64,000 nt of DNA from Apophysomyces variabilis (lineage: Eukaryota; Mucoromycota; Mucoromycetes; Mucorales; Mucoraceae): the NCBI GenBank assembly GCA_002749535.1, contig MZZL01000409.1:3178160-3242159 (forward strand), given 5' to 3'. The translations under genes and the position numbers were made by a program. Under the pieces are notes generated by a model. That model was not told the DNA's origin. It saw only the letters and a program-made list of their open reading frames with translations, and did no database searches. Shown piece after piece: positions 1 to 11,120 of this stretch (positions within the stretch are counted from its first letter, which is position 1; each line of letters begins with the position of its first letter).

Positions 1-3000
1 GTATGCCTTGTGCTGCCCACCAAGTTTAGATAGTCCAAAATCGGTGATCTTGCAAATACCATCCAGGTCGAGCAAGATATTTCCAGCTTTGATATCCTGT
101 TTTCAATGCTCAGTACGGTCAATTTTTGCTGGTACTAAAGCTTACTCGATGCAAAATGTTACAGCCATGAAGATATTCCAACCCCAGTAAAATCTGCCGC
201 GTAAAAAATCGCACGAGCCTTTCTCCAAATGCTCCATATTTGCTCAACATACTTGCAATACTACCACCTGGCACGTACTCAAGGAAGATATACAGATGTC
301 CTTCCTCTTCATCCGAATGGTAGCCAAGATACTGAACAACGTTGTCGTGATTTAGAGGGGCTAATAACGTAATTTCACGGTAGATCGAGTCCACTTGCTC
401 ACGCAACTCTGGGTTAGATAGATCAGATGTGGAGGTTGGCAGATCGACTTGCTTCACCGCAATCCATTCCCTAGTTGCTACGTTTACAGCGTGGTATACT
501 CGACCAAAAGATCCTTTGCCGATGAGTTCACCACGCATCCACTGCATCTTCGTAGGTTCTAAATCAAGCCGTCAATATCATGACATAGTGTGACCCTATA
601 TGCTGTGATTACCTGGCATGTCGCCTGGCTGTAGAGTTGCTTGAACCACCTTCTCGACAGTCATACCAGGCTTCACTTGTTCCACTTTCCGACCCCACAT
701 CTTGGTGCTTCTTTGTCGAGACATGGCTTGGTTGATCTTGATCATGTTAGTAGCTAGCTTCCACTTGTGCCGCGCTTCATCGGCTTCCTTTTCTTTCATA
801 ATTATTCTCACTGACTTCTTCCGACCTTGAAGTCGTCGTGATGCGGGTGTTGTAGCGGGTAATGATGGAGTTTCGACTACTATCTCTCCGTCAAGATCAT
901 GACCAGGTAAGTATTTGTCGATGTCTCTATACAGCTTCTCTACTGGTGGACGTTCCGCCCAGTCATTGTAATCGCTGTCAGGAGTTTCTTGAGAATAAAT
1001 AGGAGAGGGAATGCTAATTGCTGACTGAGGAGTCTTCGGCTCGCCAAGTGGGGTCCGCGGTGAGTGCTGCGACCGAGCCGATGAAGGTCCAGGAGATGTC
1101 CTTGATGGAATCTGGATATGCAATCCGCTATTGGCATTTCCCTCGCTCGGATCAGATAATGATAGCTTCTCAACCCCCTCTTCAACAGACAAAGTCGTCG
1201 ATAACGGGGATCTTGGCACTTCAAGGTTATTGTTTGGTAAAGACTGTTCTTCTATTGACCATAGAGGCTGTCTAGCTGGTTGATGATAGTTTGACGCCGT
1301 CGCCTCTGTCGGTGTAAGCTCATCATCAGTGACTGGTTGAGATCGCGGTGGAACAGCCCAGCAAGAGACAACGGGAGTGGCTGCCTTGGTACTTCTGGGT
1401 GTTTCAGCGAAAGAGCCGTCAGTCCTATCCGAAGCACTTGATTGTGGGCGAGGAGGGATGGCCCAGTAGGAGACTACCGGCAAAGTCTCGTTCACAGCAC
1501 CAGTACTTTTTTCGGACGATGCCGACTGTGGTCGAGATACCGAATTTAGTACGGGCGTTGATTTTGACGTGTGTGGCGGTTCAGTGAATGGCTCGTTAGT
1601 CTGTTCCGATAAACTTGCTTGTAGTCGGGGCGCTACAGCCCATAAGGATTCCAACGGTTTCGGCTTTTCCGTGGGGTTCGTTTGAGGAGGAATAACCCGT
1701 AATTCAGTTTGAACGGAACTGGATGGAGTGCCTGTTTGGTCAGAAAAGACTTGGTAATCAGAAGATGCGACACTGCGGTTTGATGAACGTTTGAAAGTCT
1801 TCTCGAAGTAACCGCTATCGTATCTGTATTCATCTACAACTGTTCCCGATGGTTGTTGCTGCTCAAATTGGCAATGTGCCGCATTATCTAATTGTGGGGC
1901 AGGAGGATCCGTGAGTTGATACCCGCCAGATGTGGAAATGGGACTGGCGCGGTCAGGCTGTAGATGGCCTGCAGCTTGCGTTGAAATATCGTATGTATCG
2001 TTGCTTGGAGGTTGCCAAGCAACGGATGTTAAAACATCGCTTGGGGTACCATAAGAGGGTTGCGAACGCGGATAGGAAGGTCTAATAGGCAGGGAGAAGG
2101 ATGAATAGGTGCGTTTAAATAATCCTAAGCAAATATACCTGAAGGGATGAGGAGATGATTGTAATGGATAATCACTATAGTTCTCGGCAGAAGTATCTAA
2201 GGCTTTTACCAAAATTCGCTTGGTAATGCTGTCATCTGAATTACGGCAGACCCTTAAAAGTTCGTCATCGGAGAGAGCCAGATCTAAAACAAAACGTTAG
2301 AAATGTCTATTCTTTAGCAAAGCCTGCGTTTTACCAGCTCGACTGCCATTCTCGTGGAAAAATTGGTATCTGACACCCGAAACCTCAAGCCCCATCTTCT
2401 TAAGGATCAAATATTTGATATGTTGTGCATCGCTTGAGTCTGTAACTATTAGTCGGAAATACACATCCGAATCTTTCGTCACTTGGATCGGGTGCTCACG
2501 CTTCACCAGCACGGGTGGATTTGATGGTGCTGCTGCGGGAGCAGAAACTACAGGAACTCTGCCTGCCACCTTCCAGCCTTTCTCTGGGTCCACAATATTC
2601 CTAGGGCTGTTTGGGCTACGGATCCGGTCACTGGCAGCAGAAAACATACTTGCACCAACATTGCCAGGATATCGCCCATTGACCGCAGAAGGATTGGATG
2701 GATATGGATTGCTAGATCTTAGCCTGGGTTTTCCTGCAAGCGGCTTGAACTGAGGGGCCTGAATCTGCTCCATCAGCTCTGAGACTATTCCTGAACTGGA
2801 TGATGTACGCTGAGGGATATGTAGCGTCTGTGGCCCGCCATCGTATTCCAGCGTACCATGTTGTTGTTGACGAACAGGTGCATGATAAGGACCTAAGTTC
2901 CAAGGTGTCATAGATGGATTTGGTCTTGTCTGCATGCTTTGTTGATAAGCAGCATTCTCTGGAGGGTCTCGAAACGGATGTTCATCGTACATACTGGTTG

Positions 3001-3428
3001 GTGTTGTTGTCATTTCCTCCTATCTAGCCATCAGCCGTTCCCTTCTTATTGTGAGAACATCGGTGCGCGGGGAACGCGGAAACCGTTCATAAGACTCACA
3101 TATTTGGAAGCTAAAACGTTCGTCCGTAAAGTTCTTATGTTGTGAAGTAGTAGCTTCTTTTCATCATCTCGGGATCTCGGTAACAGATCATTCAATTCCT
3201 CTATAGTTAGATCAAAGAATTGTTGGCCCTGAACATTATAATCTGACATTATATGTTAATCCTCGCATAAAACTACAGAACATTAAGAAGCCATTACTGT
3301 CTACCTCGAAATTTACGTGCAGCATAGTTCCACCCGCTCTCTTCGAGCCAACCAACTACTCTTTCATTTGGCCATTCTTCGTCGCCAGGGCGACTTTTAT
3401 CACGTAATAGAGGTGTTTGCTTGTTCAT
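1..3428 (-). CDS. BCK1: Bck1-like MAP kinase kinase kinase, C-terminus cut by window edge
   Basis: This is the MAPKKK of a fungal cell-wall integrity type cascade, a cytoplasmic Ser/Thr kinase that would phosphorylate a Mkk-type MAPKK. Exons read from the right are 3428-3305, 3242-3076, 3019-2335, 2283-613, 558-146 and 96-1, all in frame (1052 residues so far). The N-terminus carries a SAM-like domain (RVVGWLEESGWNYAARKF, split by intron 1). Residues about 270-325 form a ubiquitin-fold/RA-like segment before a long Ser/Pro-rich linker. A Bck1-typical basic block (RQRSTKMWGRKVEQVKPGM) precedes the kinase, which starts near residue 887: P-loop GKGSFGRVYHAV, Lys in IAVKQVDLP, and catalytic HRDIKAGNILLD after the last intron, then DFGLSKLGG. 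The activation loop and C-lobe lie outside the window. Ste11/Byr2 also have SAM and RA domains, but the linker and kinase resemble Bck1/Mkh1 more. Confidence 0.85.
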
Positions 3429-4079
3429 GTTGGGTACGCCTCCTATGGCCATACGAGGCTGGAAAACGTAACTTTTTTGGACTCACCTGAAAAGGGGATA
3501 TCTCTTGGGACACAAGAACCACAGTCACGCTTCTCCATCAACATCGTGGAATTCGAACTTGGGGGAAAAGCGAAATGGGCACGATAAAAAGAACTAGAAA
3601 GATAAACTCAATGGTGAAGGCCATATTCATGACGAGAAACGGCTGTACTGGAGGAATAGTTGATGTGGAGTTTGAATCAACTAGTATTTTCAAACATAAA
3701 TGGCTTCATGAGGCGTCAAAGCAACGACAAACCTAATGAAACAGTAGGGAAGGATAGCCGTAAGCGCACAGCTAAGTCACTTCTATTCACCTCTCAGTTC
3801 AAACGTTTCCTGTAATTACCAAGGAAACTTGGTAGTTGCTGCGAGGCACTGTTGCGAGCCATTTGTTAGCCGGAATAACTTTATGAATATTTTGCACTAA
3901 CGCAAAGGGTAAATCTACATCAGCTGAATGGGATTGTTGTACTAAAGTAGAGTCCTACGTATATTTTTAATATGTCCTTACCATTACCAATAGAACACTA
4001 GAATAGTATTTCGTCCATTGATCTCAATTCTTGTGAATTTCAAACCTAGTCTAGTGTCAGTCTTTTCGGCATTACCGAG
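3429..4079. other. intergenic 5' flank of the MAPKKK gene
   Basis: I see no gene here. It is AT-rich, has stops in all frames, and probably holds the promoter of the leftward MAPKKK gene. There is no convincing tRNA or repeat. Confidence 0.4.
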
Positions 4080-4640
4080 GATTTGAAATTGGCAGAGGGA
4101 TCCTGTAAACGGAATGTGTCACCTGCGGGGCGCAGATCCCGGATTAAATGAATTTTATGTTGCACCTGACGGGTCGAATGAGGAATCTCACGAGGTCAGA
4201 AAGGTACCTACTGCCGAATGCAATTGTCCTGCTGGTATGACAAAACAAACCGTAAAATAAGCAGAGTACATCAAGAACAAGGGATCATGGTTAAACCAGG
4301 AAGATGTAGATTCTATGAAAGGGGTGACGCGGATACCTTTCGTCAATCTATTGATTCTTTAGTGCAGCAATTTCGCCAACCATGCGCGCCGTACGATAGC
4401 GATAGCTTGGCAATGATAATCCTGAACTACATGACTCAATGCCGCGCGATTGATAAGATGGCAGAGCTTGCGAAGCGGAGGGGAAAATGGCAATCAACCA
4501 AGCATAAATGGGAAGCACAAAGACAGATCGACTTAAAGGAAAGATGCGTAGGAAGAAGAAAGATAAACCTGGTATCCGCAGGGTGAAAGGGAAAGGAATC
4601 GAAGCACGTTTATGGATTTTGGAGACCTTAATAATAGCTG
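4080..4640 (+). pseudogene. decayed SWIM-finger-like protein relic
   Basis: One frame reads openly from about 4087 to a stop at 4258-4260 and contains the start of a SWIM-type zinc finger (FYVAPDGSNEESHEV, then ECNCPAGMTKQT). The C-x-C half is there, but the expected C-x-H half is replaced by a stop. The same frame resumes (EYIKNKGSWLNQEDVDSMK) to a second stop. A different frame, 4218-4586, then carries the coding-like text (DTFRQSIDSLVQQFRQP through KWEAQRQIDLKER), and a third frame holds a Lys/Arg-rich tail. No introns with good splice sites reconcile these frames, so I read this as a broken gene. SWIM proteins of this sort are often linked to transposable elements. I cannot name the family, and a heavily spliced real gene is not excluded. 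Confidence 0.4.
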
Positions 4641-5286
4641 ACATTTTATGTTACAACACCTATAGAAATAAAGGTCTCATTCAATCAAGCAAACTTAGAT
4701 TTGCGATGATAAGGCATATGCAATTTATTTCAGCAAGTATAACCTCTGTGGACCATTGATAAAGGTATCAAACACCCAATGATCCCTTGTTGTATGTTGT
4801 ACTCTCAAATCAAGGTTGTAATACAGCATATGAGACGATAATGCTAGCAGGAGTATCTATTCTACCATTAGCACTCTGATTGACAGCCAGCCAACAGCCG
4901 CCATTTTTCTGCCCGGCACAAAACTCTACGTAATAAAGGCATGTGGTGCTTACAGATGTCCCTGGATAGATATCCCCTGTTGTCTGCAAGGTTGACAGTG
5001 CGTTGCTCTAATATCGCTGTTATTTTTCTCTAATACTCAAAGAGGTATATCGATTTTTCAAGTGTGTTCCTTTATCGACTCCTTGTTATCAAAGATAAAT
5101 TCTTTGCCAAGCAGTTTTACATAGAGGATCTATTGTTTCGATATACTTAATAGATCACGAAGGCTCCGCTTGAAATTTTTTTTTTCTTCCGTGGTTCCTG
5201 ATTGCCCGTCAGTCGGAGAAGTTTTTCGACGCTCACATCCGCTGCAAACAGCGGGGAATCACAGTTTCCCTCTTTCTCTCACAAGC
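4641..5286. other. intergenic, 5' flank of nucleoside hydrolase
   Basis: No gene is visible. T-rich runs (for example near 5173) lie just ahead of the nucleoside hydrolase start and are probably promoter/5' leader. Confidence 0.35.
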
Positions 5287-6877
5287 ATGACCAAAAAAGA
5301 ATTTATCGTTATTGATACAGACCCAGTACGTTGCAGCTCAAAGAGATATATTGTTTCACCGAGGAAATAGACAGGCTAACAATGAAGGATTTAATAACTA
5401 AAGGGTATCGATGATACCTTAGCCATGATTCTAGCCTTTATGTCACCTGAAATACAGGTCAAGGCTATTACCTTGACTCATGGAAACGTTGGACTGGAAT
5501 ATATCCGTCGCAACGCTGTGTCGCTTCTTCATGTAATGAGCGAATATCGAAAGTTTGCAGGCATTCAGCAGGAGCCTGACTTGCCTGTGCTTGCGGTCGG
5601 TAAGTATGTATATGTGTGATCGGATAAACATTTAAACAAACCTATAAAGGCGCTTCCAAACCATTGCAAATTGAACAGGTCACTGCTAGTGAAGTTCATG
5701 GCAAGGATGGGCTAGGTGAAATTTATGAGGTAGGATGGCTAGCTCGCAGTCTACGATTCAATATCACTTAACACAATATATGGAAAGCACTTGTTTGATG
5801 GGCCTGCTGATTGGGAGGATCAGTTGTTACACAAGCCAGAGACAGAAACCGATGGTGGGAAAACCTTTCGCACTACGTCCCGCGACGCTGCGGATGAAAT
5901 CCTGTTCCAGTTGAAAGAAGCGCCACCACTTACTATCAGTATTTGTGCGGTCGGCCCCCTGACCAATATTGCGCTGGCTTACCAACGTGATCCAGTTGTG
6001 TTCAGTCGTGCAAAGCGAATCGTGATTATGGGAGGGTAAAGAACAGCATACTATTCTGCACCAAAATGTCTCATATAGAACCTATTCTATTGGCAGAGCC
6101 ATCAATCAAGCGGGCAACGTAACCCCTATGGCCGAGTTTAACTTTAGAGCTGATCCCCATGCAGCAGATTTAGTAATGACGGCTTCAAAAGGGTTTGAAC
6201 ATACAGAAGAAGGATATCAACGTCGTCTCGAGTTACTTCAACAAGGAAAACAAGCACCATGTCATATTGCTATTTTACCCTTGGATGGTCTGTGCGCAAA
6301 TGATCTATTTCTTGTATTGACACGTAACCATAGCGGGCGACGACGGATGTGTATCACGTGAAGACTACCTCAAGCACATCGTTCCGTTGAAGAGAACCAA
6401 CCCACTGACATCATTTTGCAACACATTCTTGGTTTGGTTCTTCAACCAGTGTTGCACCTTGTTTGAAACTGATACCCTAGCTATGTAAGAATAAGAAATC
6501 AAACCTCGTCTTCTCAAGCTGACCAGGATCTGTTTGTTTTGGTTTTTTTTTTGTTTTTGTATAGCTACGATGCCTACACCATATTACTACTCATTGATAT
6601 GATTATGGATGAAGGAAACGGGTCAAGCGAGGAGTTCAACAAGTTATGGTACTACGAATACCTGGATTTACATGTTGAAACAGGCGGTGTCTACACCCAA
6701 GGCATGTGCTGCTATGACCGCCGACTTGGTCCGAAGACATCGCCCTGGGGAGAGCCTAACTGCGTGCAAGTCATGCTTAGAGGAAACGGCAAACGGTTCA
6801 ATCGTATACTACTGAACCGTGTCTTTAATGCCAATATTACAGAAGAAAACGGATTCAACACAATTCATAAACATTAA
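5287..6877 (+). CDS. inosine/uridine-preferring nucleoside N-ribohydrolase
   Basis: This enzyme hydrolyses the N-glycosidic bond of (purine or pyrimidine) ribonucleosides for base salvage. Exons: 5287-5325, 5404-5599, 5650-5729, 5788-6035, 6097-6287, 6334-6484, 6565-6877 (405 aa, frame closed throughout). The Ca2+/ribose-binding hallmark VIDTDPGIDDTLAMILA spans intron 1. Other family motifs are THGNVGLEYIRRNA, VHGKDGLG, CAVGPLTNIALA, and MGGAINQAGNVTPMAEFNF, which is assembled across intron 4. The start chosen is the ATG directly before KKEFIVIDTDPG; an upstream in-frame start would add a low-complexity leader. The protein is longer than the usual 310-350 aa because of a C-terminal extension. 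The fungal uridine nucleosidase Urh1 is the nearest named relative, but substrate preference cannot be read from sequence. The stop lies 38 bp from the stop of the convergent MTC1 gene. Confidence 0.93.
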
Positions 6878-6915
6878 TTAATGCTACAAACGAACGAACA
6901 AACCAGACAGAGCAT

Positions 6916-8198
6916 TCAAACTGCCTTCACTTGCTCGGATTCTTCGTTTTTTGATACTGCAGCAGCTTCTTTCGCCTGTTTGCCACCCGTCATGCGTGTC
7001 CAGACATAGTCTTGGGCGATCGTGGTCACGGCAGCTCGTATGACATCCGCTATTTTATCTTCGACCCACTCGTTTTCTTCATATGGGATATCCAGCCATG
7101 TCAAGGGTAACGATTGCGAGAAAGTCTTGAATTTGAGTTGATGGGTTGGATCGATCAGCAAAATGACAAACACCAGTTGCTGATTGTCTTCATCTTTGTC
7201 GAGTTCGTCTAGCTTTGGTATGGTGCTTTTCACAGGCTGTATCGCCATGAATACAGGACAATTGATCACAGGCACGGGCCCTGATTGTGGCGTATAGGAT
7301 GTTGTAGGTTCAGGGGGCGTATAATTCACTTTAATAAGATGATCCACGTTCGCCTAAACATGCCATTAAGCTTTCATTTACGCAAAAATCGATTCTTTCT
7401 TTTGCTTTTGGGTTTACCTTTGCCAATTTGGTTCCCTCCACAACTCCCTCACACATATTCAATTCATGCTTTGTCTCATCCGTTTGCTTTTCTTCCTCTA
7501 TCTTGCGGACGACAACTTGACCAGATTCAGTATGTTCCATCACACGAGCGAACGCACGATACACAAGTGCTTCCATGCCACCATACCCTTTCATGTCGTG
7601 TGACAACCATACTTCAACTAGTTCGTGTTCTGAGATCGGTGGTGCCACTGTTTCGAGAATAGTCGCGGTCAAGTTGCGCAATTCGTTGCCTAAACGTAAA
7701 CGTGTCTCAATTGGATAGCCCTGCAATTTTCCACCTCGTTTACCTACCTAGCTTTTCAATATGTTCTTTGTTTACCAGCCCTTGCAGATGCTTGACTCGG
7801 TCCTCTAGCATCCTTGTGGCTGAATCGGACGTGATTTGTTCCGTTGTTGTTTTTACCGCTGCGCTGGCTTGGGACCACAGGGAATTACCCCATGACATCC
7901 ATCCTCCCACGCCACTGTTACTGCCGCTATCGCTGTTACTATTACCAGAAGCTTTCTCCTTGACTGGAGGTTTCTCTGTTGATCCCACGCTTTGTGTATC
8001 TCTGCGCTGCTCTTCAGCAGGGTATTTTGAAATCTCATCTAAAAATGACATGATATCGTTTGGATCAGTTGACCCTGCTGGCTTAGTGCTTTCGCCTGTT
8101 TCCGAAGGTTGGGCATCTGGCAAGTCAAGGGATTCCAAGAACTTTTCTGCTTCAGAAAGGCTGTTGCTTCCATTTGCATCGATCGTGTTATCACTCAT
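6916..8198 (-). CDS. MTC1: Mtc1-like protein (maintenance of telomere capping family)
   Basis: Exons 8198-7776, 7720-7418 and 7353-6916 give 387 aa in frame; both introns are phase 0 (55 and 64 bp). The N-terminus has the family pattern: an acidic leader (SEAEKFLESLDLPDAQ), then PNDIMSFLDEISKYP and a Ser/Gly linker ending in a Trp-rich stretch (GGWMSWGNSLWSQA) that reads as an amphipathic helix. The second and third exons form a globular domain. Yeast Mtc1 is a poorly understood cytosolic/vesicle-associated protein found genetically through telomere-capping defects; its biochemical role is not established and I do not add one. The gene is tail to tail with the nucleoside hydrolase. The alternative is an uncharacterised relative with the same N-terminal motif. 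Confidence 0.75.
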
Positions 8199-8786
8199 TT
8201 TATGCTTCCAACAGGTACGGTCGGAGGTGCGAACATAAACCCCGGCACACCAGCTTTTTCAGCATGTGACCCGCAGATTTTTACGGGCACCACAAGGTGA
8301 TAGGTGCAGCATCTGCTAAGCACAACATGGATGGAGGACAGGTACAGAAGTTGGATCAGACTTGCGCTTTGCAAACTAGGAGCTTTAACAAAGATAAACG
8401 AGTTACCGTTACTATTGCCTGTCCTATTATAGTAAGCCGGAGGAACTATATGTCTAGGCTGTCGAGCGATTGCGAAAACAATTATCCATCTTTAGTAATA
8501 ATCGAGCCTTATCTGTAGCGTGCGCCATTGCTTATTATTAGAGGGCTTAATCAATTGGCATTAGATACTAACGACATTATATTTTATGTTCTTATACTAC
8601 ATATAACCAGTTTTGGAGTACCATTTGTTGTAGTCTAATTGCATTAGCAAAATATCCAGCCGGCCACTGGATTTTACGCTTTGAGACTGATTTGATACGA
8701 GAGCAAAAAACTGTTCTGTAAGATGTGTAAAGTTCTAATGATGAGATTATGTTAGAACTTCAAACCTTTTTTTGATGTTATTCCTC
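8199..8786. other. intergenic between MTC1 and GCP4
   Basis: This AT-rich spacer has no supported gene. It holds the MTC1 promoter on the left and the GCP4 3' end on the right. Confidence 0.4.
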
Positions 8787-10898
8787 TCATCTTACCGTTG
8801 CCATATCTGTCACACGGTCCATCCAGCCATACTGCTTATTTCCTTTTCCCATGCTTTCGGTCCATTCGTCAACAATATCTGCTGCTGTCTTTACGGTTTT
8901 CCGTCGCTTGTTACGTTGTAGCACCCCATCGTTGGCAATATCTTCTACAAAAGTGCAAAAATCCAAGCACAGGTGCAAGATATTGTATACAATCTTTGCA
9001 CAGTTGGGAGAAGAGAGCAGACATCCACGCAAGATGTGTTGCAGGTACGTATCATGGGCTGCTTGCATCTCTTCAAAATCGAGCGCTTTTGTAATGAACG
9101 ATCGCCGTTTGAGCTTCGCTCCGTTAGCTCCTTCAAAAGAAGGAGCGATCGTTTCGAGAAGCTGCCGATAATGATCACTGATCACGTTCGCCTAATGCAT
9201 TCAGTATGACTCTCATTATCAAAGATTATCAAACTAGCCCTCCCCATTTCGCAGCGTTCTTACTTGGATATGGTTCCAAAGAGCATCAACCCAGAAGAGC
9301 ATATGTGATCGTAACCTCCATACTGCACGTTCACGATAACCATCGCCGTTATTCTCTTCAGAGACCTTTTGTGTGCTTCCACCGCGCAGTATTTTCCATA
9401 GCTTACTCAATGATACTTGGACAGTCTTCAAAGCTATCAGGAAGGACCAGAGTTCAATATAGTGTGCGAGGTCGTCCTGACTTAGAAACAAATCGATCGG
9501 CCAGTGCATGTCATAGGTCAAAATACACCGAACATCAGATATTAACAAATCCGCAAACTGGAAACGATTCCGCTCTCCTCCATTGCTCTTCACAATCCGT
9601 AGACTATATCCTTCCAAGGCATCTTCCATCTCCGTGGCTACGGACGCCTTGACCAGCAAGGCGTTAAGCTCCTGATGTCGAAAGTCTTTGGCAATCTTGT
9701 TGCGTTTTCGTCTCGCGTGTTCGGGGTATCGCCATGCAGCGCACTCATGTACTAGATTTGTAGCTAAATCGCCGTAACCCAAAAGAAACATTTGTCGAAA
9801 ATGGACCAGGTACTTCTTTAGTCCGTGATCACCTATGAGTACGCGTGAAAACAGCCAATCAGCGGTAGATCGTCGGATCTTTTGGACAACTTGTCGCAGT
9901 TGCTGTGGGTACACGATCCAAGGCGATGCTCGCTGATTATTTTTCGTTTGGGATGAATGTAAGGAAAGCAATAGCTGTAAATGGATTTTTTTCATTTCTT
10001 CTGGTATGGGTATTTTCCGTCGCTTTTTTATTAACGTGCTTGGTCTCGCCATGTTGCTGCTCTCTTTTTCATCTTCCAGTATGGGTGTATCGTCCATCTG
10101 ACTAACGGTTGCAACCGCCTTGCCAACAAATAGAATGGATTCAGCAAGGGAAAGTGGCAGGTGGTTAGGTATCCTATCTTTTGCAAGAGCATAATGACTT
10201 TGCCATCCTGCGGTTGATTTGGAGTTTGTACAACGAACGATGAAAAATTCCGCATCAGGATCAACCCATTGCCCATATACCATCCATGCCGTCAGCTGCC
10301 GGTAGAGAACATCATGAAGGTGCATAATCATATCTTCCATACAATGCCGAAGTTCCGCAATGCCTGACCGGGCTTCATCCATGAGCAGATCAAACAGCCG
10401 GCAGCCATGATACCTTTGAGGTTCCTTTTGAAGCTTTTGCACAAAGATATGGAGACCAGGAAGCAGTAATTCCCATCGTGCTAACCGGGATATCACTAAT
10501 GCAATTGGAACTACTCCTCCGCCCGCCTCGTCTTCTTTGTTCAAAATGCGTTTCTCCAAATCCAAGAGGTCCTGGCGATAATCGTCCAGGACGTGTTCAA
10601 GCGTAGTAATCAGCACTTGAATGTAAGCGCCCTGCAATGGTGCGTCTTTGGTTCTTTTTCCGCTTCTGACGGATGTGGTGAACGCTTTCAGTTGAGCATA
10701 AATCCAACCAAGTTGGCCTAACCGATTCAAGGAATTTCTTTCAGTAGGATGCAACAAAGGAAAGTCAGAAGGAATAGCGAATGTGAAAGATTGCTCCGGA
10801 TGGGGAGGATGAGGAACAAATACATCGCCTGGATATCCAGACAATGCGAACAAAAGTTCATGGAGCATCGATCGTGTCAGGCAAGAGAAAACAGCCAA
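8787..10898 (-). CDS. GCP4: gamma-tubulin complex component 4 (GCP4)
   Basis: This is a subunit of the gamma-tubulin ring complex that nucleates microtubules at spindle pole bodies. Two exons, 10898-9264 and 9191-8787, join at a 72 bp phase-0 intron (679 aa; metazoan GCP4 is about 667). The N-terminus shows the GCP4 signature MLHELLFALSGYPGD followed by DFPLLHPTERNSLNRL, part of the GRIP1 domain, and the C-terminal half carries GRIP2, including FEEMQAAHDTYLQHIL. Translation may begin at the first ATG (10898) or at MLHELL ten residues later; homologues usually begin near the second. Having GCP4 implies the larger GCP2-6 ring complex rather than the minimal yeast gamma-tubulin small complex. 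Confidence 0.92.
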
Positions 10899-11120
10899 AC
10901 AACGCGCTCCATTAACATATCTTAAGGCTCGCTTATATATTTAACCGTGTCAAGATCAGCCGAATGCAGAACGTTTAGATAACCGTGCTGATCTCCATGG
11001 CAAAAAATAATGCACCTTACCATTCCTACGCACAGATAAAGTTAGAGAATGTCCATCTAAATCAAAGTTGGGTAATAAACACATTGCTAAGGCTTTATAA
11101 AGTGTAACATATCAGATAGG

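Noticed and set aside
3545..3560. B-box-like GTTCGAATTCC on the minus strand
   Set aside because: The flanking bases do not form a T-stem and no A-box or acceptor stem is present, so it is not a tRNA.
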